Shown: positions 38,452-49,544, counted from the stretch's first letter. The stretch is DNA of 64,000 nt from Staphylococcus hyicus (GCF_000816085.1 NZ_CP008747.1:1674001-1738000); one strand, 5' to 3'. Made by a program: numbers and translations. The notes: generated from the letters alone by a model not told the origin.

Positions 38452-40431
38452 TTATACATCATCGTATGCTATGGTTTCATCTTTTATAGTTTTTCCATCA
38501 ACTTTAACCATGTAGCTTGCCTCGCCACCCTCTTCAATAACGAAACTCAAACTTTGTGTCATGGTCTTTGTAATGTTAAATGATTGTATTGGAGATACAC
38601 CATTGCTATTTTTATCTTTTTTAAAAATCTCAACTTTTTGTGGTTTATTTCCTTTACCTGAATAAGGAATCGTGAAACTTTCTGAGTACGTTTTATCCGG
38701 TGATGATTCGTCTTTATCCTCTGATTTTTCACCTTTTGAAACGATAAAGCTAATGGTACTGCCTTCATCTACTTCTGTCTTACGCGGAGAATGATTGATG
38801 ATGTGACCCGCTTTAATCTTATCGTCTTCACGTTCGGACTCGACATTTACCGTCAATCCTTTATTTTCTAATTCTTTTTTCACAGTCGAAAACTTTTTGT
38901 TTGTATAATCATCCACGTAAATTTGACGTTTACCTAAAGACTCTGTAATTTCAACACGTTCTTTAGATACAGACACTTTTTTCCCAGGTGTGATACTTTG
39001 ACCTTCTATGTTCCCTTTAGCAATATCATGTTGCGTGTATGCTGTGGTGAAATGTACATTTTTAAATCCTAACTCTTCTAACGTTTTCACAGCATCAGCC
39101 TTTGATTGGCCAATTAAGTTTGGCATATCTTCAATATGTTCACCTTTAGACACAACGAGGTCAACTTTCGTCCCTTGTTCAACCTTGTCGCCAACTTCAG
39201 GTTTGACTTTCATAATATGGTTTTTTGCATAATCATCACTATAATCTTGAGAAATACGCCCTACTTTTAATTTATTATCTTTAAGCATTTTTTCAGCTTG
39301 TACTTCTTTTTTGCCACGGACATCAGGGACTTGGCTATATTTGTCTCCCATCATTGCTGCAGCGACAAAGATAAATAAACTGAAAAATAACACCATAAAT
39401 ATGAGACCAAATAAAATTTTCTTCCCTTTTGAACGTTTTTGATAGCCCTCTTTCATAGATACCGTCGAATGTGGTGCTGTCGTAACAACAGGGATTTGAG
39501 TTGTTTGCTGAACCGATTTAGGTTGAGGAGATTCATTTTTAATCGCGTTTTTATCTAGCGTAATTGTTTTTGTTGCGCTTTCGTTAGGATGGTAAAGTGT
39601 TTCATGCGCTCTTGCTTCAGATAATGTCGAACTTAAATCATGACGCATTTCTGAAACAGATGTATAACGTTTAGACTGATCTTTTTCAGTTGCCTTTAAA
39701 ATCACATTGCTTAAAGCTTGCGGCACGTCATGACGCGTATCAGAAACATTTGGAACTGGATCTTGTATTTGTTTGATTGCGATACTGACAGGTGTTTCAC
39801 CATTAAATGGCGGGTGACCGATAAGCATTTCATATAATACAATCCCTAACGAATAAATGTCAGAACGCGCCCCTGTTTTTTCACCTTTTGCTTGCTCAGG
39901 AGATAAATATTGAACTGTTCCTACGACATGATTCGTTTGGGTCATCGCAGTCTCACTCAGCGCCTTAGCAATACCAAAATCAACAATTTTAAGCGTTTGA
40001 TTACGATCTATAATGATATTGTGTGGCTTAATGTCTCGGTGAATAATCCCTTTTTCATGGGCATGATGAATGCCTTTAAAAATTTGGTTTGCAAATTTAA
40101 TTGCTTTTTCTGGGGCCAATTGTCCATGAGATTTAATATAATCAGAAAGCGTAGGACCTTCAATATATTCCATCACTAAAAAGAAACAATCATCTTCTTC
40201 ACCAACATCTAACACACTTACAATATTTTCATGGGACAATAATGTTGTATTTTGTACTTCACGTTCAAAGCGCGCTATTGTTTCATGTTTTTCATTTGGC
40301 GGAACATGTATCATCTTCACAGCTACTTGGCGTTTCAAAATACGATCCCAAGCAACATAGACGTTACTCATACCGCCGCCGCCTAAAATATGCTTTAGTT
40401 CATAACGTTCATCAATAATACGTCCAATCAT
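38452..40431 (-). CDS. prkC: Ser/Thr protein kinase with PASTA repeats (PrkC/Stk1)
   Basis: Membrane kinase that senses cell-wall fragments and phosphorylates many proteins. 659 residues: cytoplasmic kinase domain with GGGGMSNVY near 17, Lys39, HRDIKPHN with Asp133 and DFG 151-153; a juxtamembrane linker; one membrane helix (339-361); three PASTA repeats (about 366-570); and a C-terminal extracellular domain rich in Ser and Lys. It overlaps stp by four bases, so kinase and phosphatase are made together. Confidence 0.97.
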   Translation of the reverse strand: MIGRIIDERYELKHILGGGGMSNVYVAWDRILKRQVAVKMIHVPPNEKHETIARFEREVQNTTLLSHENIVSVLDVGEEDDCFFLVMEYIEGPTLSDYIKSHGQLAPEKAIKFANQIFKGIHHAHEKGIIHRDIKPHNIIIDRNQTLKIVDFGIAKALSETAMTQTNHVVGTVQYLSPEQAKGEKTGARSDIYSLGIVLYEMLIGHPPFNGETPVSIAIKQIQDPVPNVSDTRHDVPQALSNVILKATEKDQSKRYTSVSEMRHDLSSTLSEARAHETLYHPNESATKTITLDKNAIKNESPQPKSVQQTTQIPVVTTAPHSTVSMKEGYQKRSKGKKILFGLIFMVLFFSLFIFVAAAMMGDKYSQVPDVRGKKEVQAEKMLKDNKLKVGRISQDYSDDYAKNHIMKVKPEVGDKVEQGTKVDLVVSKGEHIEDMPNLIGQSKADAVKTLEELGFKNVHFTTAYTQHDIAKGNIEGQSITPGKKVSVSKERVEITESLGKRQIYVDDYTNKKFSTVKKELENKGLTVNVESEREDDKIKAGHIINHSPRKTEVDEGSTISFIVSKGEKSEDKDESSPDKTYSESFTIPYSGKGNKPQKVEIFKKDKNSNGVSPIQSFNITKTMTQSLSFVIEEGGEASYMVKVDGKTIKDETIAYDDV

Positions 40432-41171
40432 ACAGGATCACCTGCAATTTCCGCTAAAACAAAAGAAGTATTATCTTTAGCTTCATAAGATTTCGCTAGC
40501 GCAATAAGGGCTTCACCTGCTTCAGCCAAAGTTGTTTGCTGGTTGAGTACATCATGAATGGCTTGTAAAGGAACATAATCTGTTAAACCATCAGAATTAA
40601 GTAACAAATATTGGTAAAAATGAATGCGTTTTGTAAATACATCAGGATTTACACGACGATCTGTCCCCATTACTTTTGTAATGATATTTCGTCGAGGGTG
40701 ATGTAATGCTTCTTCTTGCGTAATTTGCCCTAACATCACGAGTTGATTTACGAACGTATGGTCAATTGTAACTTGATCAAAATAACGGCCATTTACTAAA
40801 TAGGCTCTTGAATCACCAATATTTGCAACGACAATGTGATGATCAAAAATTAAAGCACATACACATGTTGTTCCCATACCATGATACGCTTGTTCACTTT
40901 CGGCTAAAAGAAACAACTCAAGATTAATAGATTGAAGCGTTTGCTTCAACCATAATTCTGCGTTTTCTTGTTCGATGTAATTTTCTTCCTCAAAACGCTT
41001 TTGGAGCGCCTCCACTACATATTGTGCAGCAACTTCTCCAGCTTGATGACCACCCATGCCATCACAAATAACAAGCAATTGTTGATCCGTTTGATTGTAA
41101 AAAATTCCACCCGCATCTTCATTTTGTTCTCGGTAAAAACCAGCATCTGAAAATAATTCTGCGTTTAACAT
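40428..41171 (-). CDS. stp: PP2C-family protein phosphatase Stp
   Basis: Manganese-dependent phosphatase that reverses PrkC. 247 residues with PP2C motifs CDGMGGHQAGEVA near 34, NIGDSRAYLVNG near 117, and NSDGLTDYV near 193, which bring the metal-binding Asps. NQLVMLGQITQEEALHHPRRN near 142 is the flap region. It precedes prkC with a four-base overlap and follows rlmN by five bases. Confidence 0.96.
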   Translation of the reverse strand: MLNAELFSDAGFYREQNEDAGGIFYNQTDQQLLVICDGMGGHQAGEVAAQYVVEALQKRFEEENYIEQENAELWLKQTLQSINLELFLLAESEQAYHGMGTTCVCALIFDHHIVVANIGDSRAYLVNGRYFDQVTIDHTFVNQLVMLGQITQEEALHHPRRNIITKVMGTDRRVNPDVFTKRIHFYQYLLLNSDGLTDYVPLQAIHDVLNQQTTLAEAGEALIALAKSYEAKDNTSFVLAEIAGDPV

Positions 41172-41176
41172 CGATT

Positions 41177-42271
41177 CTACCTCGTTTCTGCTTCACGTTC
41201 TTTTGCACGTAATTGACCACATGCTGCATCGATATCTGAACCTTGTTCACGTCTTATTGTAGCATTGATTCCTAATCGTTTTAATTCTTTTTCAAATTTA
41301 AAAATATCATCTTTTGGTGTTTTAACGTAATTACGTTCTGGGACGTGGTTTACTGGAATTAAGTTCACGTGACAATTTAAAGGTTTTATAAGCGCTGCAA
41401 GTTCACGTGCATGTTCAATTTGGTCATTCACACCACCGAATAAGCCATATTCAAACGTGATACGTCGGTTTGTCTTTTCTTGATAATAATGTATCGCTTC
41501 CATTAATTTATTCACATCATATGCTCTATTAATTGGCATGAGTTTCGAACGAATATCGTTATTTGCTGCATGTAAACTCACCGCGAAGTTAATTTGTAAT
41601 GATTCATCTGCAAAATCATAAATTCTTGGAATAATCCCTGATGTTGACACAGTAATGTGACGTGCACCAATATTTAAACCTTCATCATGATTGACAATTT
41701 TAAGAAAGTCCATCATTTCATCATAATTTTCAAAAGGTTCACCAATTCCCATAATAACGATAGAAGACACGCGCTCATCCGTTTCATCAAGCGCTTTTTG
41801 AACTGTTAACACTTGCGATACAATCTCGCCTGCCTCTAGATTACGTTTAAGTCCACCTAGCGTGGAGGCACAAAATGTACAACCAATACGACATCCCACT
41901 TGTGTTGTCACACATACGGAGTTTCCATAATCATGACGCATCAATACAGTTTCAATTGTATAACCGTCTTGTAGTTGAAATAAAAATTTAATTGTGCCAT
42001 CACGACTTTCTTGCTTTACCACAGTTTCTAAAGTCGTCATTATAAAGTGATCTGCTAACAACTGGCGTAAATCTTTAGATAAATTCGTCATTTCATCAAA
42101 TTGATTTACACGTTTATCATAAAGCCATTCAAATATTTGTTTTGCTCGAAAACTTTGTTGACCGTGTTCAAGAAGCCACTGTTTCATTTCATCAAAACGG
42201 AGTGAATAAATCGACTGTTTCTCAAAATCTGGTAAAAACTTGTTCTTTTTTTTCTTATCTGCAGTGATCAT
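41177..42271 (-). CDS. rlmN: 23S rRNA (adenine-2503-C2)-methyltransferase RlmN
   Basis: Radical-SAM enzyme that methylates C2 of A2503 in 23S rRNA and A37 of some tRNAs. The cluster motif CRIGCTFC near residue 124 and the catalytic Cys near the C-terminus (DAACGQL) are present. I start at the ATG at 42271 ([14 protein letters not shown], 364 residues), with AAGGAAC upstream; the open frame extends 14 codons into rsmB. The genes overlap by 17 bases. Confidence 0.96.
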   Translation of the reverse strand: MITADKKKKNKFLPDFEKQSIYSLRFDEMKQWLLEHGQQSFRAKQIFEWLYDKRVNQFDEMTNLSKDLRQLLADHFIMTTLETVVKQESRDGTIKFLFQLQDGYTIETVLMRHDYGNSVCVTTQVGCRIGCTFCASTLGGLKRNLEAGEIVSQVLTVQKALDETDERVSSIVIMGIGEPFENYDEMMDFLKIVNHDEGLNIGARHITVSTSGIIPRIYDFADESLQINFAVSLHAANNDIRSKLMPINRAYDVNKLMEAIHYYQEKTNRRITFEYGLFGGVNDQIEHARELAALIKPLNCHVNLIPVNHVPERNYVKTPKDDIFKFEKELKRLGINATIRREQGSDIDAACGQLRAKEREAETR

Positions 42272-43577
42272 TCGAATGTTCCTTTCTCCTAATTTTAGTA
42301 ATAAAAAAGCCATCAGTATTAAAATCTTGCGGTAAAATTTGTAATGTTTTCACACGTTCATTACTTTTTGGGCTTTCAAAAATTTCAAACTCAAAATCCG
42401 GATGTGCTTTTAAAAAAGTATAGATCACATTTTCATTTTCCATTTGTTCAATTGTACATGTGGAATACACTAATGTGCCACCTTCTTTTAAATGTTGAGA
42501 TACATTTTCTAATATTTGAAGTTGTAAATCAACTAAAGATGTTACATCTTGTTCAGTCATCATATATTTTATTTCAGGTTTATGACGTAATACCCCTAAG
42601 CCACTACAAGGTGCATCCACGATAATTTTATCGTAGTGCGTGTCGTAAGGTTGTGTGGCATCATGTACATAAGTTGAAATGTTTTTTAAGTTCAACTTAT
42701 CGATATTATGCTGAATTAACGCTATTTTATGTGGATGGACATCGGTTGCTTCCACATGACCCGTGCCATGCAATATCTCTGCAGTATGACATGCTTTTCC
42801 CCCTGGTGCACTGCAACAATCTAATATATGATCACCTTGATTTGGTGCTAAGAGTGCACCTACAAACATTGAGCTTTTATCTTGAATGCTAATTTTTCCA
42901 GATTTAAAAAGAGAAGAATGAATGATAGAACCTTGTGATACATGTAAACAGACATCTAAATGTGCGTCCCTTTCAACATGAAAACCTTCTAATTCCAGTT
43001 GCTGCTTGACTTCATTTACCGTTGTATGTGTTTTATTCACTCGCACTGTTTGAGGAACTGGTTTTAACATTTCTTGTGCAATCATTTCTGTCGTTTCTAG
43101 ACCATAATGCGTTTTCCAATGTTTAATAATCCACTGAGGGATACTATAAGCGATGGACAAGCGTTCGATGTCATTTTTAATTGTACTGAATATTGGTAGC
43201 GTCTCTGAAGTCATACGTCTTAAGATAGCATTCACCGTATTCCCGGTTTGTTGACCTCCTCGCTTTTTAGCTAATGCAACAGCTTCATTGATGATAGCAT
43301 GAGTTGGAATTTTATCCATATAAACGTATTGATAAATACTCATCCATAATAAACGTCTTACCCATCCTTTAATTTTCGTTTTTAAAAATGGTTTTAAATA
43401 ATAATCTAACGTTATTTTACGTTGAATCGTACCATAAACTAGAGCCGTATATAGACCGCGATCATTGGCATTTAATTGCTCTTGTTTTAAGACTTCATTT
43501 ACTTTTAAATTACTATATGCGCCTTCTTTAAAAACAGCTTCAATGGTATCTAGACTTAATGCACGTACTAAAGTCAT
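42255..43577 (-). CDS. rsmB: 16S rRNA (cytosine-967-C5)-methyltransferase RsmB
   Basis: 440-residue two-domain enzyme: an N-terminal NusB-like RNA-binding domain (about 1-140) and a SAM-dependent methyltransferase domain with [12 protein letters not shown] near 245, DAPCSGLG near 317 (first catalytic Cys) and YSTCTI near 370 (second). It starts one base after the fmt stop and overlaps rlmN. Conserved fmt-rsmB-rlmN order. Confidence 0.96.
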   Translation of the reverse strand: MTLVRALSLDTIEAVFKEGAYSNLKVNEVLKQEQLNANDRGLYTALVYGTIQRKITLDYYLKPFLKTKIKGWVRRLLWMSIYQYVYMDKIPTHAIINEAVALAKKRGGQQTGNTVNAILRRMTSETLPIFSTIKNDIERLSIAYSIPQWIIKHWKTHYGLETTEMIAQEMLKPVPQTVRVNKTHTTVNEVKQQLELEGFHVERDAHLDVCLHVSQGSIIHSSLFKSGKISIQDKSSMFVGALLAPNQGDHILDCCSAPGGKACHTAEILHGTGHVEATDVHPHKIALIQHNIDKLNLKNISTYVHDATQPYDTHYDKIIVDAPCSGLGVLRHKPEIKYMMTEQDVTSLVDLQLQILENVSQHLKEGGTLVYSTCTIEQMENENVIYTFLKAHPDFEFEIFESPKSNERVKTLQILPQDFNTDGFFITKIRRKEHSNDHCR

Positions 43578-44510
43578 TTATCCTAATTCCTTTCCAACCA
43601 ACGTATCATGGTAGCCACTCAAGAAGTTTGAAGTCGGCATGCGCTTTTTACCTGACAATTGAATTTCTGTTAAAGCAATGCTTTCATCTGAACCCGTTCC
43701 GACAATGATTTCTTTTTTCGTTGTTTTTATAATTTCACCAGGTCGCCCCGAAACATTAGAGACGATTGTTGCGGCATATAGTTTCATTGTTTTGTCTTCT
43801 AAAGTCGTAGAGGCAACTGGCCACGGTGATAATCCACGAATGTGATTGAAAATGCGACGCGCATCTTGATGCCAATCAATCCATTCATCCTCGCGTTGAA
43901 TGTTTGAGGCAAACGATACGTGTGCAGTGTCTTGGGGTATACGTGCGTTCGTACCATTCAAAATACTCGGTAACGTCTCTTTGAGAAGTTCAGTCCCTAG
44001 CGCACTTAATTTATCATGCATCGTGCCCACATTATCATGCGTTTCTATTGGAATTGCACGTTGTGAAATGATATCCCCAGCATCAAGTTGTTGGACCATA
44101 TACATAATTGTGACACCCGTTTCTTTTTCACCATCTATAATCGCTTGATGAATCGGCGCCCCACCACGATACTTTGGTAATAATGAAGCATGTACATTCA
44201 CAGCGCCATATTTTGGGTGTGTTAATAATTCGTTTGGTAACAATTGTCCAAACGCAGCTGTCACAATTACATCACATTCCATATTTAATAGCTGCTCAAG
44301 CGCTTCTGAATGTGCAAGCTTTTCAGGTTGCAAAACAGGAATATCATGCGCCACTGCAACTTTTTTCACAGGTGGGGGTGTTAATGTACGCTTTCTACCC
44401 ACTGGACGATCTGGTTGCGTCACAACAGTAATCACGTCATGTTCTTGAATTAACATTTCTAAAACTGATGTTGAAAAATCAGGTGTACCCATAAAAATAA
44501 TTTTACTCAT
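43578..44510 (-). CDS. fmt: methionyl-tRNA formyltransferase
   Basis: Formylates initiator Met-tRNA with 10-formyl-THF. 310 residues: [15 protein letters not shown] at the start, [21 protein letters not shown] near 105 (catalytic Asn-His-Asp region), [14 protein letters not shown] near 133, then the C-terminal OB-like tRNA-binding domain. It overlaps the def homologue by eight bases. Confidence 0.97.
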   Translation of the reverse strand: MSKIIFMGTPDFSTSVLEMLIQEHDVITVVTQPDRPVGRKRTLTPPPVKKVAVAHDIPVLQPEKLAHSEALEQLLNMECDVIVTAAFGQLLPNELLTHPKYGAVNVHASLLPKYRGGAPIHQAIIDGEKETGVTIMYMVQQLDAGDIISQRAIPIETHDNVGTMHDKLSALGTELLKETLPSILNGTNARIPQDTAHVSFASNIQREDEWIDWHQDARRIFNHIRGLSPWPVASTTLEDKTMKLYAATIVSNVSGRPGEIIKTTKKEIIVGTGSDESIALTEIQLSGKKRMPTSNFLSGYHDTLVGKELG

Positions 44511-44991
44511 TGTCGTAATACGCCTCCAACTCTTTTTCTGTAATTTCTCGATCCATTATATCCGTAAAAAGCACACCATTCAGGTTATCAATTTCATGTA
44601 AAATCATACGTGCAACATCATCATAAGCCGTTAACTCCACATCTCGACCATAAACATCTTGACTTTTAACAGTGATCATTTGACTTCTCGTAACTTCACC
44701 ATAGCGATTCGGGACACTTAAACATCCTTCGAGTTCAGTTGTCGTTGTATCTGATACGCTGATTATTGTAGGATTAATCAATTGAAGTAATCCATCTTGT
44801 TCCATATCTACGATCGCAATTTGAAGTGAAACCCCTATTTGTGGCGCACTCAAAGCTTGTCCACCAGCTGCATACATCGTATCTTCTATATCTTGAATAA
44901 TTTGTGTTATGCGTTCATCAAATGTTGTCACACGTGCTGCTTTTTTACGAATTAACGGATGCTTATCCGTTAGAATTTTCTTTATTGCCAT
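44503..44991 (-). CDS. peptide deformylase homologue, metal ligand lost (DefA-like)
   Basis: Has the deformylase fold: 162 residues from ATG 44991, which has TAGGAGA upstream. Of the three metal ligands, Cys90 (EGCLS) and His132 (HE) are kept, but the HExxH motif reads HEIDN, so the second His is Asn136. The G-x-G-L-A-A-P-Q loop is also changed, to GQALSAPQ. S. aureus has a similar non-essential fmt-linked homologue (DefA) without detected deformylase activity, while DefB elsewhere is the enzyme. I infer this protein is not a working deformylase. Coupled to fmt by an eight-base overlap. Confidence 0.85.
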   Translation of the reverse strand: MAIKKILTDKHPLIRKKAARVTTFDERITQIIQDIEDTMYAAGGQALSAPQIGVSLQIAIVDMEQDGLLQLINPTIISVSDTTTTELEGCLSVPNRYGEVTRSQMITVKSQDVYGRDVELTAYDDVARMILHEIDNLNGVLFTDIMDREITEKELEAYYDNE

Positions 44992-45369
44992 GTCCAAATC
45001 TCCTATTAAAATTCATCATTATATTATAGCTTAAATTTAATAAAATTGCGATGACGCACATTGGATACGTACATAACGATTGTATTACAATGTTGAAATA
45101 TATTAAAAGTCGCAAGGCAAGACAACTAAAAAAAGAAAGTAAAACCCAAATCGCGTTGATTTCAATGTTTTACTTTCATGTAGATCTTAAAATATATGAC
45201 ATTATCATATGTGGATAATGGATTGTGACAGATAACTGTGTATAGGGATGTAACAACGTTGATTTAATAGGTTTTTATCAAAGGTTTCGTGGCTCAAGAT
45301 GTGTCACTTTCCATACATATTGACCTTATATAGAACTTGTACCATAGCCACGCTATTCATAAAAAAATA
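44992..45369. other. intergenic region upstream of def homologue
   Basis: Contains a TATAAT box near 45030 on the minus strand without a convincing -35 and a strong terminator (45128-45177). The rest is AT-rich and shows no gene. Confidence 0.65.
45128..45177 (-). terminator. terminator upstream of the def-fmt unit
   Basis: Minus-strand GAAAGTAAAAC pairs with GTTTTACTTTC around an inner AAATC/GATTT, followed by TTTTTTTAG. It closes the transcript coming from the small gene at 45370-45567 or from priA, so def-fmt needs its own promoter. Confidence 0.85.
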
Positions 45370-45567
45370 TTATTTTTTTAAAAACCGACATGCTAGCCAA
45401 TGTGATGAAAGCACCAAACCAATACTAAAAAATATTACAATAATGAAATTGATTAATATATTAAACATATGGTCACCGGGCAAATATGAAAATAATAAAA
45501 ACATAGGGATTGTAAATATTAAATCTAGCCACCCTAGTGACTTTAATACTTCATCTATAGTATTCAT
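45370..45567 (-). CDS. small membrane protein, unknown function
   Basis: I do not recognise this 65-residue protein. From the ATG at 45567 (MNTIDEVLKSLGWLDLIF), with AGAGGTG seven bases upstream, it has two hydrophobic segments (about 15-31 and 38-58) separated by a short polar loop and ends in RFLKK. The frame extends seven codons upstream but lacks a ribosome site there. It lies in the gap between priA and the def homologue, where the core gene order usually has nothing, so it may be a later addition. Confidence 0.6.
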   Translation of the reverse strand: MNTIDEVLKSLGWLDLIFTIPMFLLFSYLPGDHMFNILINFIIVIFFSIGLVLSSHWLACRFLKK

Positions 45568-45918
45568 TGATAACACCTCTATTTGCATATTATTTTACAA
45601 CCCACAGCTTTCCATCTATATTTTGAACAGTTTTATGAAAATATATCTGCATACAACGTAATAAATACCGCAGTAGTATCAAAAGGACAAGATACTAAGG
45701 ATTTAGCAACACAACTAACATTGCTACTCCAATACACAGTTTAACTAAAACAGACACATGCCTATCTAAGAATGGCTATTTTACATGTCCATTTCTAAAA
45801 AATGTGGGGTCGTCACCCATAGTTTTCTTCCACTATTTTACCTTTTTGCTTCACTTCTAATCTCAAAATCAAATACCTATTCACGCTATATTTACCAAAC
45901 ATAACTTTCGTATGTTCT
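45568..45918. other. intergenic region, possible decayed gene end
   Basis: A plus-strand frame open from 45574 to a TAA at 45744 (57 codons, no ATG) reads like protein: FEQFYENISAYN, VSKGQDTKDLATQ. It may be the 3' end of a lost gene. The remaining 170 bases to priA show no structure that I can name. Confidence 0.35.
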
Positions 45919-48330
45919 TTACATCATCATATGTGGATTAATATCAATTTTTAAAGCTAATTTTTCTTTTATAAACTGTTCGTGATAATAATCATCTAAA
46001 TACGTTAAAGCATGTATCAATGATGGCTCACTTTTATACTTAACAAGTACCTGGAAGCGATGTTCATTATTGATTCTCGGTATTGCTGCCGGGGACGGCC
46101 CTAAAATTAGCGCTTTATCTGAAAGATGTTGAATCAAAATTTGATGGACATGTGTCGCCGCTTCTAACACTTTTTTCATATTCGAATGCGTAATCGTAAA
46201 GTTGATTAAGTAATAGTACGGTGGATACTGACCGATTTGACGATATTTCATTTCCTTAAGATAAAAATTAATAAAGTCATTCGCTTTCACGTCTTGAATA
46301 GCGTAATGATCAGGATTGTATGTTTGTATAATCACCTCTCCTAATTTTTCATGCCTTCCCGCCCGACCGGAGACTTGTGTCAACAACTGAAATGTCCGTT
46401 CACTTGCACGAAAATCAGGTAAATTAAGTAATGTATCAGCATTTAATACACCTACGAGGGTGATATTGGGAAAATCCAATCCTTTCGCAATCATTTGCGT
46501 TCCGAGTAAAATATCACCTTTACCTTCTTCAAATTGTTTAAGCAACTTTTCGTGACTGCCTTTTTGAGTCGTAGTATCCACATCCATTCGAATGATGCGT
46601 GCCTCAGGATAGATGTCATGTAAGTATTCTTCAACCTTTTGTGTTCCTACTCCCATTTGTCTAATATGTTCACTTTCACAACTAGGACATTGAAATGGCG
46701 CTTCTGTTTGATAACCACAATAATGACATTTAAGTTGATGAGATGCTTTGTGATACGTTAAAGAAATATCGCAATTCGGACATTGTGGCACATGACCACA
46801 ATCACGACACAACATAAACGATGCGTAACCACGACGATTTAAAAATAATACCACTTGTTCACGTCGATCTAGTCTTGTTTGGATAGCCTCTTTCAGTTTT
46901 TCTGAAAACATTGAACGATTTCCATTTGCTAGTTCTTCTCGCATATCACAGATTTCTATCTCAGGTAAAGGCTGGTGATTGACTCGCGAAGGCATAGACA
47001 AAAGTTGGTACACGCCTTTTTCAGCACGTGCATAACTTTCGAGACTCGGTGTTGCACTTCCGAGTACCAAAGGACATTGATGATATTGAGAACGCCAAAT
47101 TGCTATGTCGCGCGCATGATATCTAGGATAATCTTCCTGCTTATACGTGGCTTCATGTTCCTCGTCTATAATAATCATGCCTAAGTTCTTAAAAGGCGCA
47201 AATACACTTGAGCGTGCACCTACACTAACCCGTGCACGACCATCTCTTATTTTTCGCCATTCATCATATCTTTCTCCTTTAGACAAACCAGAATGCAAAA
47301 CTGCAACCTCATCTCCAAAACGACGTTTAAATCGGTTTACCATTTGAGGTGTTAACGCGATTTCTGGTACTAACATCATCGCTGTTTTGCCATCAGTTAA
47401 CACTTTATCAATAATTTGAAGATAAATTTCTGTTTTACCAGAGCCAGTCACACCATGAAGCAAAAACGTTTGAGACGTTTCACTTTCAGTCGCTTGTTTT
47501 AATTGCTTATATGTGGCTTGTTGCTCTTGCGTCAACGTACGTTTCGTTTCTGCTTCAAATACACGCCCATAATATGGATCGCGTTCAATAATCGCATCAT
47601 ATTTTTCTATCACACCATGTTTTGATAAAGTATTAATGGATGAATTCGAAAACCCAATGTCTAATATGTCTTGCAAAAATACATCCCTATGACGTTCATC
47701 TAATAAATAAGCTAATAATTCATATTGTTTAGGCTGTTTGTTTAATACATCTAAATAACTTTCAGCTTGTTCAACATCTATCACTCTAACAGCTTTTTTT
47801 GTTTTTTTAGCCATTGATTGATGTAATATCGTTTCTTCATGTATGTGACCTTTTTCTAAATAAGGGCGTAATGTTTGAATCATATGATCATTTTGCGCTT
47901 GATGATAGGCGTATTGCCCATGACGATCGAAATAATTTAACACAGATTCAGGAAGTGCTTGTACATCATTGATTTTAAATACTTTTTTATATTTTGCTTT
48001 TATCGCACTCGGCAACATCGTTTCTAATATAGATATGCGTTTACATACAAAATATCGGCTAAACCATTGACTCAAATGCACCAATTCTTCAGTCAGTTCA
48101 GGCTGAATATCTTTTACTTCAAGTATAGGCTTTAATTTATTTAAATCATATTCCGCTTTATCATCTGGTAGGCACGCCATCACAAAGCCTTGTATTTTTC
48201 GTGGTCCAAATGGCACAACCACTCTAACACCTGGTTGTATAACTGACAACAAATCGTTAGGAATACGATAATCAAAGGTACGATCAACACTTTTAGAATC
48301 CACATCTACAATGACTTGTGCAATGGTCAT
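45919..48330 (-). CDS. priA: primosomal protein N' (helicase PriA)
   Basis: Restarts stalled replication forks. 803 residues: N-terminal fork-binding domain, helicase core with GVTGSGKTEIY near 295 (Walker A), DEEHEATYKQED near 390, and a zinc domain with eight cysteines between about 515 and 560 (CRDCGHVPQCPNC, CHYCG, CPSC). I start at the ATG at 48330, whose ATGA overlaps the coaBC stop, with GGTGA upstream; the frame includes two more codons to 48336. Confidence 0.97.
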   Translation of the reverse strand: MTIAQVIVDVDSKSVDRTFDYRIPNDLLSVIQPGVRVVVPFGPRKIQGFVMACLPDDKAEYDLNKLKPILEVKDIQPELTEELVHLSQWFSRYFVCKRISILETMLPSAIKAKYKKVFKINDVQALPESVLNYFDRHGQYAYHQAQNDHMIQTLRPYLEKGHIHEETILHQSMAKKTKKAVRVIDVEQAESYLDVLNKQPKQYELLAYLLDERHRDVFLQDILDIGFSNSSINTLSKHGVIEKYDAIIERDPYYGRVFEAETKRTLTQEQQATYKQLKQATESETSQTFLLHGVTGSGKTEIYLQIIDKVLTDGKTAMMLVPEIALTPQMVNRFKRRFGDEVAVLHSGLSKGERYDEWRKIRDGRARVSVGARSSVFAPFKNLGMIIIDEEHEATYKQEDYPRYHARDIAIWRSQYHQCPLVLGSATPSLESYARAEKGVYQLLSMPSRVNHQPLPEIEICDMREELANGNRSMFSEKLKEAIQTRLDRREQVVLFLNRRGYASFMLCRDCGHVPQCPNCDISLTYHKASHQLKCHYCGYQTEAPFQCPSCESEHIRQMGVGTQKVEEYLHDIYPEARIIRMDVDTTTQKGSHEKLLKQFEEGKGDILLGTQMIAKGLDFPNITLVGVLNADTLLNLPDFRASERTFQLLTQVSGRAGRHEKLGEVIIQTYNPDHYAIQDVKANDFINFYLKEMKYRQIGQYPPYYYLINFTITHSNMKKVLEAATHVHQILIQHLSDKALILGPSPAAIPRINNEHRFQVLVKYKSEPSLIHALTYLDDYYHEQFIKEKLALKIDINPHMMM

Positions 48331-49544
48331 TGCCATTCACCTTCTAATGTATTTAAAATACGGCGCGCAACTTCAATTTTAGCGCCTTTAGAAATGGGCA
48401 CTTCATGTCCATCATTGAAATACATCGTTACTTCATTTTCATCTGAATTAAATCCAATCGATGTATCACCGACATTATTGGCAATAATTACATCAGCGCG
48501 TTTACGTTTTAATTTATCTAATGCATAATGTGCGACATTTTGTGTTTCGGCTGCGAACCCTACAAGTTTTTGATGTGTTTTTTCTTCACCTAAGAATTTT
48601 AAAATATCGATGGTTCTTTTAAATTCAACACTTACGTTTCCATCTTGTTTTTTCATTTTATGTTCTAACGGTGCACACGGTGTATAATCCGAAACCGCTG
48701 CCGTTTTAAAAATGATATCTTGTGTTTGATAATGGGCATAAACTGCATCAAACATATCTTGTGCACTTTGGACAGAGATAAAAGTAACACCATCAGGCAC
48801 CTTAATAGCCGTTGGGCCAGATATCAATGTCACATTGGCACCAAGTGTAACAAGCACTTCTGCAATTGCATAGCCCATTTTTCCTGAAGCACGATTTGAA
48901 ACAAAACGTACGGGATCTATGACTTCGACAGTTGGTCCTGCAGTAATTAAAACGCGTTTATTTTTAAAATAAGACGGATGCTGTGATGCATTTTGAGATG
49001 TCGTGTGCACTTCTGAAAAATGATGTTGAACCATATCTGTAATATCAAGCGGTTCTGCCATACGTCCTTTAGCGACATAACCACAAGCTAAAAAACCTTC
49101 CCCTGGTTCAATAAAACGATACCCATCTTCTGCTAAAACCATCATATTGTGTTGAATTCGCGGATTGTTGTACATATTGACGTTCATCGCTGGCGCAATC
49201 CACTTAGGTGTAGAAGTCGCAAGTAAAGTCGATGTCACAATATCATCCGCTAACCCGTGTGCGAGTTTGGAAATCGTATTAGCTGTTGCTGGTGCAATTA
49301 TAATCAAGTCCGCCCAATCTCCCAATGAAATATGCTGTATTTCTGCGGGATTTTCCTCTATAAACGTATTGGTATAAACGGGTTGACGACTTATCGCTTG
49401 AAACGATAATGGTGTCACAAATTGTTGCGCATGTTCTGTCATCATAACGCGCACATTGTAGCCGGCTTGTGTGAGTTTACTAGTTAATTCAATTGCTTTA
49501 TATGCTGCGATACCACCTGTAACTCCGAGTAATATATTTTTCAT
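48327..49544 (-). CDS. coaBC: bifunctional CoaBC (PPC synthetase / decarboxylase)
   Basis: Two steps of coenzyme A synthesis: ligation of cysteine to 4-phosphopantothenate (CoaB, C-terminal) and decarboxylation (CoaC, N-terminal flavoprotein). GVTGGIAAYKA near 6, APATANTISKLAHGLADD near 83 and LACGYVAKGRM near 155 mark CoaC; ITAGPTVEVIDPVRFVSNRASGKMGYA near 203, cut here, marks CoaB. Start ATG at 49544, with GGGAG upstream; the frame runs three codons further to a GTG. Overlaps priA by four bases. Confidence 0.96.
   Translation of the reverse strand: MKNILLGVTGGIAAYKAIELTSKLTQAGYNVRVMMTEHAQQFVTPLSFQAISRQPVYTNTFIEENPAEIQHISLGDWADLIIIAPATANTISKLAHGLADDIVTSTLLATSTPKWIAPAMNVNMYNNPRIQHNMMVLAEDGYRFIEPGEGFLACGYVAKGRMAEPLDITDMVQHHFSEVHTTSQNASQHPSYFKNKRVLITAGPTVEVIDPVRFVSNRASGKMGYAIAEVLVTLGANVTLISGPTAIKVPDGVTFISVQSAQDMFDAVYAHYQTQDIIFKTAAVSDYTPCAPLEHKMKKQDGNVSVEFKRTIDILKFLGEEKTHQKLVGFAAETQNVAHYALDKLKRKRADVIIANNVGDTSIGFNSDENEVTMYFNDGHEVPISKGAKIEVARRILNTLEGEWQ

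Noticed and set aside
45299-45661. 120-codon plus-strand frame antisense to the small membrane protein
   Set aside because: No ribosome site and antisense to a frame with a good one.
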